A DNA stretch of 64,000 bases from Bacteroidales bacterium. GTDB taxonomy: Bacteria; Bacteroidota; Bacteroidia; Bacteroidales; Muribaculaceae. Made by a program: the position numbers and the translations under genes. The stretch lies in assembly GCA_019416285.1 (NCBI GenBank), contig DXXM01000015.1, forward strand, positions 1-64,000, written 5' to 3'. The notes under the pieces are model-generated. The model was not told the DNA's origin, ran no database searches, and worked only from the letters and a program-made list of their open reading frames with translations. Positions 15,461-22,954 of this stretch are shown one piece after another (the stretch's first letter is position 1; the number at the start of each line of letters is the position of its first letter).

Positions 15461-16657
15461 TTATTGCTTAGGTTCGAGGCGGAGATGTGTATCGGGGTGG
15501 CGTAGGACGAGGCAGGAGGCTTCCGTGAGGACGATGCCTTCGGTGTTGCGGACTCCCTGCTTGCGGAAGCTGATGTTGTCGGCGGTGAAGGGGACGTGGA
15601 CATACTTTGTGATATACTCAGGGTCAATCACGATGCCCGAGTCGGGCTTGCCGCAGAGGTCAAAGACTTCTGAAAGGTGAACGTAGAGTGTGCCGAAGCG
15701 GGTGTGGACCACGTTGAAGTCTATGCCCCAGGCTGTCTTTTTCCCTTCCTTGCTGATGATGGAGAGGTTCGGTTCAGAGGCGAGATTGCGGAGGAGGCTG
15801 GAACCGGCGAGGAGGATTTTGCGGGTGGAACCGGAGCTGCCGATGAAGGCTGCGCGGGCTATGTCGAGCATCTCGGTCTGCATCTGCCCGGCGGCGTCAT
15901 AGTAGTGGGTGCGGTCGGTCTGATTCCAGATGCCACCGGTGAAGAGGACCTCGTCGGCGGTGTCGCCGAGACACACTCTTGAGCGGGCGCCGAAGAGAAA
16001 CGATTTTTCCATGCCCATTCGCATGTCCATGATGGCCACTTCCTCCTGGTCTGTGATGTTCCAGCCCACTTCTTTATCGGCAAGTCGCTGATAGAGAGAT
16101 TCTTCAATTTGGCTTTTAAAGATCTGGCAGAAATTGTAGTCTTTGCGGGGGAGGGCGATGAACTGCGCTGTCTGCACGTCGAGCTCGCGGGCAGCGCGGC
16201 CCATGCGGATTACAGATGCACCCTCGGCAATGGTGCCCGCGCTGATGTCGGTGAGGCCGGCCTCGATGTTGACCGGAATGAGGGAGAGCTCGTTGCCGTC
16301 TATTGAGGAGATGTAGCCCACGAGTGCCTGGCCTTTGTAGGTCCCGGAGGGGATGATGACTGAGGGGAGGAGGACCGTCTCTGTCTCGGAGAAGATGGCG
16401 GCGTTGCTGACCTGGACGGTGAAAGGTTGGCCGTGGGAGAGGATGAGGTCGCGGACGGTTTTGGCTACGGTATCGTGGCCCTCTTTGGTGTCGATGGAGT
16501 AATATTCGACGCGCATGGAGTTAGCTTTGCGTGCGCCTATCATGCGCGAAATCTGGTCGAGAGGTGTGGATGAGGGGCGGATGAGTGCGATGCGCTCGTC
16601 GATTTCGCTGCGGAGAAGAGAGGGAGAGAGCTGGTTGGTGAGAGTGGTGGTAGTCAT
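15461..16657 (-). CDS. Phage major-capsid-like protein, isolated in the chromosome
   Basis: The 398-residue protein resembles tailed-phage major capsid proteins of the DUF5309/SU10-like type. It has an N-terminal segment with TPLDQISRMIGARKANSMR, a central QIFKSQIEESLYQR, then GMEKSFLFGARS, a KILLAGSSLLRNLAS segment, and a C-terminal HTRFGTLYVHLSEVF plus VIDPEYI. These are recalled family patterns, not a search result. The frame is intact. ATG 16657 is chosen because the in-frame codons above it come from a repeat. No terminase, portal, protease or tail gene lies nearby; the only companion is the small gene at 16883. It could be a phage relic, a satellite gene or a domesticated shell protein. 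Confidence 0.7.
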   Translation of the reverse strand: MTTTTLTNQLSPSLLRSEIDERIALIRPSSTPLDQISRMIGARKANSMRVEYYSIDTKEGHDTVAKTVRDLILSHGQPFTVQVSNAAIFSETETVLLPSVIIPSGTYKGQALVGYISSIDGNELSLIPVNIEAGLTDISAGTIAEGASVIRMGRAARELDVQTAQFIALPRKDYNFCQIFKSQIEESLYQRLADKEVGWNITDQEEVAIMDMRMGMEKSFLFGARSRVCLGDTADEVLFTGGIWNQTDRTHYYDAAGQMQTEMLDIARAAFIGSSGSTRKILLAGSSLLRNLASEPNLSIISKEGKKTAWGIDFNVVHTRFGTLYVHLSEVFDLCGKPDSGIVIDPEYITKYVHVPFTADNISFRKQGVRNTEGIVLTEASCLVLRHPDTHLRLEPKQ

Positions 16658-16736
16658 GAGGAGGTTGGGTTTAAGGGTAGATTGGTTTAGGGTTTGGGTT
16701 TTAGGGGGATTGGTTTTGGGTTTAATTCGGCTGTAG

Positions 16737-16820
16737 GGCCATCGCATGCGGTGGCCGCGTGATAGGCCGGGATTTTAGGGTCGGTAAGGTCTTTAATGAC
16801 TTTAGGGTCCTTAGCGACTT
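16737..16820. repeat. Composite palindromic repeat A + B
   Basis: Repeat A at 16737-16756 (GGCCATCGCATGCGGTGGCC) and repeat B at 16774-16820 (units such as GGTCTTTAATGAC and AGGGTCCTTAGCGAC) fill the gap between the capsid-like gene and its upstream partner. Confidence 0.75.
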
Positions 16821-16882
16821 TGGCGCCTGGGCGGGGACTCGATAGGCTTGGCGGCTTGCTGAAATGTTGGACTGTCTTGGTT

Positions 16883-17176
16883 TTAGTCTGGCCAGACGGT
16901 GCGGGGTGGAGTGGATAGGAAGCGGGCGGCGGGGGAGTCGGGGTCGGGAGCAGGGTCGGCGTTTTTGGAGCGGATGAGCTCGAGGAGGGAGTAGTTAGAA
17001 TTAATAAGGTCTTTAGAGTCTTTAGGGTCATTAAGGTCTTTAGCGACTGGCGATGTCGGTGCTGAGGCTGGCGGGGTGGTTGAAACTGATGGAGTCGGAG
17101 CTGGGGCGGAAGTGGTTGAGGTTGAAGCAGGTGCAGGGGTGGGCGTTTTTTCGGGGTTGTTGGCTGTGGGATTCAT
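16883..17176 (-). CDS. Small Pro/Thr-rich protein upstream of the capsid-like gene
   Basis: A 97-residue protein of unknown function. The first ~45 residues are almost only Pro, Thr, Ala and Ser. A middle segment (KDLNDPKDSKDLIN) is encoded by a copy of repeat B, and the last ~35 residues (including LLELIRSKN and TPPRTVWPD) look ordered. ATG 17176 is chosen because it lies about 27 bp after a clear -7 element; the longer frame from 17260 would start upstream of the promoter. It precedes the capsid-like gene by about 225 bp on the same strand. A scaffold, decoration or cargo role is conceivable from position only. Confidence 0.55.
   Translation of the reverse strand: MNPTANNPEKTPTPAPASTSTTSAPAPTPSVSTTPPASAPTSPVAKDLNDPKDSKDLINSNYSLLELIRSKNADPAPDPDSPAARFLSTPPRTVWPD
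17003..17047. repeat. Repeat B copy inside a coding frame
   Basis: Units AAGGTCTTTAGAG, TCTTTAGGGTC and ATTAAGGTCTTTAGCGAC match the intergenic arrays, but here they are read as part of the 97-residue protein. Confidence 0.65.
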
Positions 17177-17246
17177 GGCGGGTGGTTTTGTTGGTTGATG
17201 TTGCAAAGTTAGGGGGTGGAAGAGGGTGAAATAGTGCGATAATACA
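17174..17246 (-). promoter_or_regulatory. Promoter and leader shared with the gene at 48085
   Basis: The minus-strand -7 element TAACTTTG lies at 17204-17211. Reading outward from the start codon, CATGGCGGG, TGGTTTT, GCAAAG, TAGGGGGTG and GTGCGATAAT recur in the same order at 48934-48995 in front of the repeat-rich gene. Confidence 0.65.
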
Positions 17247-17258
17247 AAATGCAGGTGC

Positions 17259-17299
17259 AAAAAAAGCCCCGCCGGGCGTCGTGGTGACGGCCGGCGGGG
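17259..17299 (-). terminator. Intrinsic terminator of the OmpA-family gene
   Basis: On the minus strand CCCCGCCGGCCGTC pairs with GACGCCCGGCGGGG (one mismatch, 5-base loop) and is followed by a run of seven T. It lies about 70 bp after the OmpA stop. Confidence 0.85.
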
Positions 17300-17370
17300 A
17301 TGGTTTGTGTTTTCCCGGAAGGGGATGGGATATTTCCCCGGAATCCGGGCTATATTATATATAATAGGTG

Positions 17371-18495
17371 TTAATCTTCAAGAGTGCAGATTGAAACGCG
17401 GTTCCAGGACTCTTCGGAGAACATGTTGCCGATACCTTCGCCCTGTGCGTCGATGCGGTCAGCTGCAATCTTGTAGCGTTTGATGAGCTGATTCTTGACA
17501 GACTCGGCACGAGCCTGTGCGAGACGCTGGTTGACTTCAAGAGGACCATCGGCTGAAGCGTAGCCGCGAACCTGTACTTTTGCTTTGGGATGGTTCTTGA
17601 GGTAAGCTGCAATCATCTCTACGTTAGGCATCTGGTCGGGAGTAATGGTGCTCGAACCGATTTTGAAGAACACATAGCGCACGGATGAGAGAGTGTTTTC
17701 CTTAACCACCTTGGCGGGTTTGGCATTGGCTGCTGCGAGTGCTGCGGTCAGCTCGGCGTTCTTGGCATTGGCTGCTGCGAGAGCGGCGTCGCGTCCGTCG
17801 ACTTCAGCACGGAGATTGTTGACGCGGCCGTTGAGCTCAGCGAGTTCGGCGGAGTTGTCGGGGCAGGTCACACACTGGAAGCCGGGGCCGAAGTTGTAGT
17901 TGAGGCCGACGGTGAGGTTGAAGTTGGCACGCTTGAGGTCGAGACCCTGGTCGTCATACTTCGTGCCGTTGCCGGTCACGTTCCATAACACACTCGGTTT
18001 GAGTGAGATGCCGAAGTGGTCTGTTACGGCGAAGTTGAAATTGAGACCGGCTTTGGCGCCGATGTTGCTGTGGTCGCTGCCATAGCTTACATAGTCGTGC
18101 ATCCAGCCGATACCGAGGAGGGCTTCAACAGAGAATGAGCGGGGCTCGCAGCGGAAACCGCAGAAGGCATTTGTGAAGTTGAACGTACCGTAGGCTCCTA
18201 AATAAGTGTTGTCAAAGGCAGTCTTGCTGTGGCGCTGTCCGTTGACCGATGAGGTGTTGATCCCTGCGACACCCTCAATGCCGAGACCGAAGAGCGGAGT
18301 GAGCTGCTTGCCTAAGTGCAGGCCCACGGTCGGGCGCATGTTCTGGAAGAATGAATGACCCTTGAGAGGGGTTGTGACGCCGGCGTCGAGGCCGAGCTGC
18401 CAGTTGTCGCCGAATGTCGGACGCTCGATGATGTTCTGGGCTGATGCGCCCATCATACAGCCGACGATGGCTGAAACAAGAATAATTCGTTTCAT
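17371..18495 (-). CDS. OmpA-family outer membrane protein
   Basis: A 374-residue protein with a cleavable signal peptide (KRIILVSAIVGCMMGASAQ), an N-terminal beta-barrel-like domain (~20-210) with a CGFRCEP segment, an Ala/Asn/Lys coiled linker with repeated AAANAK units (~240-275), and a C-terminal OmpA domain (~280-374). The latter carries the peptidoglycan-binding pattern in VRGYASADGPLEVNQRLAQAR and ends RVSIC. It probably joins outer membrane to peptidoglycan. It is monocistronic, with its own terminator. Confidence 0.92.
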   Translation of the reverse strand: MKRIILVSAIVGCMMGASAQNIIERPTFGDNWQLGLDAGVTTPLKGHSFFQNMRPTVGLHLGKQLTPLFGLGIEGVAGINTSSVNGQRHSKTAFDNTYLGAYGTFNFTNAFCGFRCEPRSFSVEALLGIGWMHDYVSYGSDHSNIGAKAGLNFNFAVTDHFGISLKPSVLWNVTGNGTKYDDQGLDLKRANFNLTVGLNYNFGPGFQCVTCPDNSAELAELNGRVNNLRAEVDGRDAALAAANAKNAELTAALAAANAKPAKVVKENTLSSVRYVFFKIGSSTITPDQMPNVEMIAAYLKNHPKAKVQVRGYASADGPLEVNQRLAQARAESVKNQLIKRYKIAADRIDAQGEGIGNMFSEESWNRVSICTLED

Positions 18496-18787
18496 GTTTT
18501 TACTTTTTTAGTTAATGTGTCTGAGGTTTTTATCGTCTAAGTATTGTCCCCTCAAAAATTCAAGGGTCAAAACGCGATATTTTTTGTTTGTGGATAGTTG
18601 ATTTTGTATTGATTTCGAATTGACTGCCAAAGCGCCTGGAGAGGGGGAGAGAGGGCGTCCGGGCAGCGGGGTTTTATCCAATAAACAACTTATGCGGGCA
18701 AAGAAGATTGAACCACCGGCAGCAATTATGAATATTTAACAGAGCGGCCCGATTTGTGAAAAAAGCGGAAATCAGAGCGGGTTATTG
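18496..18787. other. Intergenic region upstream of the OmpA-family gene
   Basis: About 290 bp, mostly AT-rich. It must hold the minus-strand ompA promoter; a TTTTGACCC-like box is present near 18570 but no clean TAnnTTTG. Nothing else recognisable. Confidence 0.4.
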
Positions 18788-18795
18788 TATTTTTG
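18788..18795 (+). promoter_or_regulatory. Bacteroidetes -7 element before a small reading frame
   Basis: TATTTTTG matches TAnnTTTG exactly and lies 13 bp before the ATG at 18809. Confidence 0.55.
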
Positions 18796-18808
18796 CCCTT
18801 AAGTAAAA

Positions 18809-18937
18809 ATGGCTCCTGAGCGGTCTAAGGCAGGGACTGACAGCCTATTTTGGGAAATCATCCCCAAGAGTGCCAGGAGTTACTGTATTGAATACATGAA
18901 GCGAGACTCTTATTGTAGCGCCGACGAAATGAAATAG
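18809..18937 (+). CDS. Possible 42-residue small protein
   Basis: An uninterrupted frame of 42 codons plus TAG that begins just after a good -7 element. The product is balanced and protein-like: it starts MAPERSKAG, has FWEIIPKSAR in the middle and CIEYMKRDSYC near the end, with two Cys and a charged C-terminus (SADEMK). No membrane segment. Codon composition resembles neighbouring genes and unlike the AT-rich flanks. I do not recognise a family. The alternative is a non-coding RNA from the same promoter; a short inverted repeat (TTGGG/CCCAA, near 18856-18873) is inside. It lies upstream of, and in line with, the Nudix regulator. Confidence 0.45.
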   Translation: MAPERSKAGTDSLFWEIIPKSARSYCIEYMKRDSYCSADEMK

Positions 18938-18995
18938 CATCCATTTTGATGTTATAAAACATATTTTTCATAATATATGACACGCCAAAAATTTG

Positions 18996-19003
18996 TACTT
19001 TTG
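18996..19003 (+). promoter_or_regulatory. Bacteroidetes -7 element for the Nudix regulator
   Basis: TACTTTTG lies 11 bp before ATG 19015 and about 68 bp before ATG 19072. The second start leaves a normal leader, which is why 19072 is preferred. Confidence 0.65.
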
Positions 19004-19071
19004 CTGTCGCAAGCATGAAAACTCACTGCCTGCGAGACTATTTAACCCCCTTAAATACTGATTCCAAATCT

Positions 19072-19782
19072 ATGGCTTCACTTGCCAATAATCACATCTC
19101 GGTCGACTGTGTAGTGTTTGGATACGATGGCGAAAATCTCAACGTGCTTCTCATCAAGCGCAACTATACCGACGAGAACGGAATGGTCTATCTTGACTAT
19201 AAACTTCCGGGAAGTCTGATATATCAGGACGAAGATCTCGACGATGCCGCCGCCCGCGTGTTGCAGGAACTGACCGGTGTGAGCGAGGTTTCACTCACAC
19301 AGTTCAAGGCTTTCGGTTCGAAGGACCGTACCAGCGACCCCCGCGACCGCGACTGGCTGGAGAAAGAGCAGACAAAAGTGCAGCGAATAGTTACCATCGC
19401 TTATTTCTCTCTCGTGAAGCTCGACAAGGCCCTCGAAAAAAGCGTCCACACCGACGTGGCCGAGTGGCGTAAGCTCGGTGAGCTCGGCAAACTCGCCTTC
19501 GACCACAACTACATTATCGAGGAAGCGCTCAAGGCCATCCGCCGCGAGACCGACAACAACCGTGCCCTCATCTTCGAGCTTCTGCCAAAGAAATTCACAG
19601 CCTCACAGCTCCGTATGCTCATGCAGCTTCTGAGCGGAAAGCAGCTAGATGTGAGAAACTTCCACAAGAAAATCTCACAGCTCTCATACATAGTGCCTCT
19701 CGACGAGCGCCAGCAGGGAGTGGCCCACAGAGCCGCCCGCTACTACCGTTTCGACAAGAAAGCCTACAGCGGCACGCGCTGA
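19072..19782 (+). CDS. Nudix-type transcriptional regulator of xylose use (XylR/NrtR-like)
   Basis: The protein joins an N-terminal Nudix-fold domain (HISVDCVVFGYDGENLNVLLI onwards) to a C-terminal winged helix (about the last 75 residues, with FELLPKKFTASQLRMLMQLL). This is the architecture of NrtR-family regulators; in Bacteroidetes such proteins control arabinose (AraR) and xylose genes. The Nudix box is degenerate: in DEDLDDAAARVLQELTGV the usual REUxEE core is replaced, as expected for a ligand-binding regulator and not a hydrolase. It sits directly upstream of xylB-xylA-xylE, so it probably represses them and responds to a pentose. An ATG at 19015 would add 19 residues. Confidence 0.85.
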   Translation: MASLANNHISVDCVVFGYDGENLNVLLIKRNYTDENGMVYLDYKLPGSLIYQDEDLDDAAARVLQELTGVSEVSLTQFKAFGSKDRTSDPRDRDWLEKEQTKVQRIVTIAYFSLVKLDKALEKSVHTDVAEWRKLGELGKLAFDHNYIIEEALKAIRRETDNNRALIFELLPKKFTASQLRMLMQLLSGKQLDVRNFHKKISQLSYIVPLDERQQGVAHRAARYYRFDKKAYSGTR

Positions 19783-19946
19783 GTCAGCCCCCCGGTCCGA
19801 CATTCACCTCACCGCCCCGCTGCATCTCCCCCCACACAGGCGCCGCGTATCACACACACCGCCGCAGCCGCCCGGAAGATTTTCCGGCATACCCGAATCA
19901 ACGTATCTTAAAATAAAAGTCAAATATAACAAAAACACAGCGAATC
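19783..19946 (+). promoter_or_regulatory. Control region between regulator and xylose operon
   Basis: A 164-bp gap. The first ~100 bp are GC-rich; the last ~55 bp are AT-rich (CGTATCTTAAAATAAAAGTC and following) and the likely place for the promoter/operator of the xylose operon. No perfect TAnnTTTG or clear palindrome was seen. Confidence 0.4.
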
Positions 19947-21431
19947 ATGTATCTATTAGGATATGACATAGGCAGTTCCTCCGTCAAGGCAAGTCTTGTC
20001 AACGCAGAGACAGGCAAGACAGTGGCATCGGATTTCTATCCCAAGACGGAGGCCGAGATTATAGCTGTCAAGCCCGGATGGGCCGAGCAGCACCCCCAGC
20101 AGTGGTGGGATTGTCTCAAACACGCTACCGAGAGCATCCTCGCCACAGCCAAGGTCAACCCCGCCGACATCAAGGCCATCGGTATCTCATATCAGATGCA
20201 CGGCCTCGTGCTCGTCGACAAGGACAGGCAGCCTCTCCGCCCCGCCATCATCTGGTGCGACTCCCGCGGCGTCCCCTACGGCGAGAAAGCCTTCAGCGAG
20301 CTCGGCGAGGAGAAGTGCCTGAGCCACATCCTGAACTCCCCCGGTAACTTCACCGCCACAAAACTCGCCTGGGTCAAGGAAAATGAGCCCGAAATCTTCG
20401 AGAAGATTGACAAGATTATGCTACCGGGCGACTATATCGCCATGCGTCTTACTGACCGCGTCTGCACTACGGTATCGGGACTCTCGGAGATGATGCTCTG
20501 GGATTTCAAGGAGGGCCGCATAGCCGGTTTCCTCCTCGAATACCTCGGTTTTAGCGAGGGAATCATCCCCGAAATCGTCCCGACATTCTCCATCCAGGGC
20601 ACAGTCACCGCCGAGGCAGCCGCCGAACTCGGTCTGGCCGAGGGAACTCCCGTGTCGTACCGCGCAGGCGATCAGCCCAACAACGCCCTTTCGCTCAACG
20701 TGTTCAACCCCGGTGAAATCGCATCTACCGCCGGCACCTCCGGTGTGGTCTACGGTGTGCTCGGCGAGGTCAACTACGATACCAAGAGCCGTGTCAACAC
20801 CTTCGCCCACGTCAACCATACCACCGACGCTACCCGCCTCGGAGTGCTCCTCTGCATCAACGGCACCGGCATCCTCAACTCGTGGAGCAAGCGCACCATC
20901 GCCCCCGAGGGCATCGGCTATGCCGAGATGAACGACGTGGCCGCCAAAGCCCCCATCGGCTGCGACGGAGTGTCGGTAATCCCCTTCGGCAACGGCGCCG
21001 AGCGTGTGCTCCAGAACAAGGAGGTCAACTGCTCGATTCACGGTGTCAACTTCCTAACCCACAATAAATCCCACCTTCTCCGCGCCGCCCAGGAGGGCAT
21101 CGTGTTCTCCTTCATGTACGGTATGGAGATTATGGAACAGATGGGCATGCCTATCCGCAAAATCCACGCCGGCCATGCCAACATGTTCCTCAGCCCCCTC
21201 TTCCGCAACACTCTCGCCGGAGTCAGCGGCGCCACCATCGAGCTCTACGACACCGACGGCTCCGTCGGCGCTGCCAAGGGTGCAGGCATGGGTGCCGGAA
21301 TCTATAAGGACAACAACGAGGCTTTCGCCTCGCTGGAGAAAATCGAGGTGATTGAGCCCGTCGAGGCCGACCGCCACGCTTATCGCGACGCCTACGAGCT
21401 CTGGAAAGAGCGCCTTATGCGTGAAATCTGA
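19947..21431 (+). CDS. xylB: Xylulokinase
   Basis: FGGY-family sugar kinase of 494 residues that phosphorylates D-xylulose to xylulose 5-phosphate with ATP. The N-terminal ATP-binding motif DIGSSSVKASL, the substrate-region motifs GISYQMHGLV and IIWCDSRG, and the second-domain motifs TAGTSGVVYG and GAAKGAGMGAG are present. It is first in the xylB-xylA-xylE run, directly followed by xylose isomerase (71 bp), which makes the xylulokinase assignment firmer than sequence alone would within FGGY kinases. Confidence 0.93.
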   Translation: MYLLGYDIGSSSVKASLVNAETGKTVASDFYPKTEAEIIAVKPGWAEQHPQQWWDCLKHATESILATAKVNPADIKAIGISYQMHGLVLVDKDRQPLRPAIIWCDSRGVPYGEKAFSELGEEKCLSHILNSPGNFTATKLAWVKENEPEIFEKIDKIMLPGDYIAMRLTDRVCTTVSGLSEMMLWDFKEGRIAGFLLEYLGFSEGIIPEIVPTFSIQGTVTAEAAAELGLAEGTPVSYRAGDQPNNALSLNVFNPGEIASTAGTSGVVYGVLGEVNYDTKSRVNTFAHVNHTTDATRLGVLLCINGTGILNSWSKRTIAPEGIGYAEMNDVAAKAPIGCDGVSVIPFGNGAERVLQNKEVNCSIHGVNFLTHNKSHLLRAAQEGIVFSFMYGMEIMEQMGMPIRKIHAGHANMFLSPLFRNTLAGVSGATIELYDTDGSVGAAKGAGMGAGIYKDNNEAFASLEKIEVIEPVEADRHAYRDAYELWKERLMREI

Positions 21432-21502
21432 TTGTAGCATCAATTCCTGCACACGAATAAAAACAGAAATACTTTAATTTAACTTTTCAATACTTTATTA
21501 TT

Positions 21503-22819
21503 ATGGCAGTAAAAGAATATTTCCCTTCAATCGGGAAAATCAAATTTGAAGGCAAGGATTCTAAGAACCCTATGGCCTATCGTTACTATGACGCAGAGAA
21601 AGTGATTCTCGGCAAACCCATGAAAGAGTGGCTCAAGTTCGCTATGGCATGGTGGCACACTCTCTGCGCTGAGGGCGGCGACCAGTTCGGCGGCGGAACA
21701 AAGAAATTCCCCTGGAACGAAGGTCCCGACGCTATGACAATCGCAAAGCAGAAGGCCGACGCCGGTTTCGAAATCATGCAGAAACTCGGTGTGGAATATT
21801 TCTGCTTCCATGATACCGACCTCATCGGCGATCTCAATGACATCGACGACTACGAGGCCCGCATGAAGGAAATCGTAGCTTACCTCAAGGAGAAGATGGC
21901 CGAGACCGGCATCAAGAACCTCTGGGGCACTGCCAACGTGTTCGGCAACGGCCGCTACATGAACGGCGCCGCCACAAACCCCGATTTCGACGTGGTTGCC
22001 CGCGCTGCCGTGCAGATCAAGAACGCTATCGACGCTACCATCGCCCTCGGCGGTACTAACTACGTGTTCTGGGGCGGTCGTGAAGGCTACATGAGCATCC
22101 TCAACACCGACCAGAAGCGTGAGAAAGAGCACCTTGCAACAATGCTCCGCATTGCCCGCGACTATGCCCGTTCAAAAGGCTTCACCGGCACATTCCTCAT
22201 CGAGCCCAAACCCATGGAGCCCTCCAAGCACCAGTATGACGTCGATTCTGAGACAGTAATCGGCTTCCTCAAGGCTCACGGTCTCGACAAGGACTTCAAG
22301 CTCAACATCGAGGTCAACCACGCAACTCTCGCAGGCCACACTTTCGAACACGAACTCGCTGTGGCTGTGGACAACGGCATGCTCGGCTCTATCGACGCCA
22401 ACCGCGGTGACTATCAGAACGGCTGGGATACCGACCAGTTCCCCATCGACAACTTCGAGCTTACTCAGGCCATGATGCAGATTATCCGCAACGGCGGTCT
22501 CGGCAACGGCGGTACAAACTTCGACGCTAAGACCCGTCGCAACTCGACCGACCTCGACGATATCTTCATCGCCCACATCGCAGGTATGGACGCCATGGCC
22601 CGCGCACTCGAAAGCGCTGCCGCTCTTCTCGAAGAGTCTCCCTACAAGGCTATGCTCGCCGAGCGCTACGCTTCATTCGACGGCGGCAAGGGCAAGGAAT
22701 TCGAGGAAGGCAAGCTCACTCTCGAAGATGTCGTTGCCTACGCCAAGACTCAGCCCGAGCCCAAGCAGACTTCCGGCAAGCAGGAGCTCTACGAGGCCAT
22801 CCTCGCTATGTATTGCTAA
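21503..22819 (+). CDS. xylA: Xylose isomerase
   Basis: Converts D-xylose to D-xylulose in the cytosol. The 438-residue length is that of the long (class II) isomerases. Conserved elements: WWHTLC and FCFHDTDL (active-site His and Asp), FLIEPKPMEPSKHQYD (metal Glu and Lys), NIEVNHATLAGHTFEHEL (metal Glu and His), and GSIDANRGDYQNGWDTDQFP (metal Asp residues). It sits between xylB and the xylose symporter. The stop is followed by a hairpin at 22871 that could reduce read-through into the transporter gene. Confidence 0.97.
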   Translation: MAVKEYFPSIGKIKFEGKDSKNPMAYRYYDAEKVILGKPMKEWLKFAMAWWHTLCAEGGDQFGGGTKKFPWNEGPDAMTIAKQKADAGFEIMQKLGVEYFCFHDTDLIGDLNDIDDYEARMKEIVAYLKEKMAETGIKNLWGTANVFGNGRYMNGAATNPDFDVVARAAVQIKNAIDATIALGGTNYVFWGGREGYMSILNTDQKREKEHLATMLRIARDYARSKGFTGTFLIEPKPMEPSKHQYDVDSETVIGFLKAHGLDKDFKLNIEVNHATLAGHTFEHELAVAVDNGMLGSIDANRGDYQNGWDTDQFPIDNFELTQAMMQIIRNGGLGNGGTNFDAKTRRNSTDLDDIFIAHIAGMDAMARALESAAALLEESPYKAMLAERYASFDGGKGKEFEEGKLTLEDVVAYAKTQPEPKQTSGKQELYEAILAMYC

Positions 22820-22870
22820 ACCGGTCCGAGTGCCGCGTCCCCTCCGGGGGCCCGGTTCGGCTCACTCTAA

Positions 22871-22902
22871 TGTTCGTGTGGCTCCAAAAAGCCACACGGA
22901 CA
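22871..22902 (+). terminator. Hairpin between xylA and the xylose transporter
   Basis: TGTTCGTGTGGCT pairs with AGCCACACGGACA across a short A-rich loop and is followed by a weak T-poor tail. It probably stabilises the xylA mRNA end or partially attenuates transcription, leaving less transporter message. Confidence 0.5.
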
Positions 22903-22954
22903 TTTCCTTAAAGTAAAGAATCAAAATAACTTCTTAAGAGTTACTTATCTAACC

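Noticed and set aside
15461..16657. Encapsulin identity for the capsid-like protein
   Set aside because: Length and motifs fit phage DUF5309/SU10-like capsids better, and no encapsulin cargo (ferritin-like or peroxidase) gene is adjacent; kept only as a functional possibility.
11832..16820. Spaced palindromic repeats as a CRISPR array
   Set aside because: Copies are kilobases apart, with no regular spacers and no cas genes.
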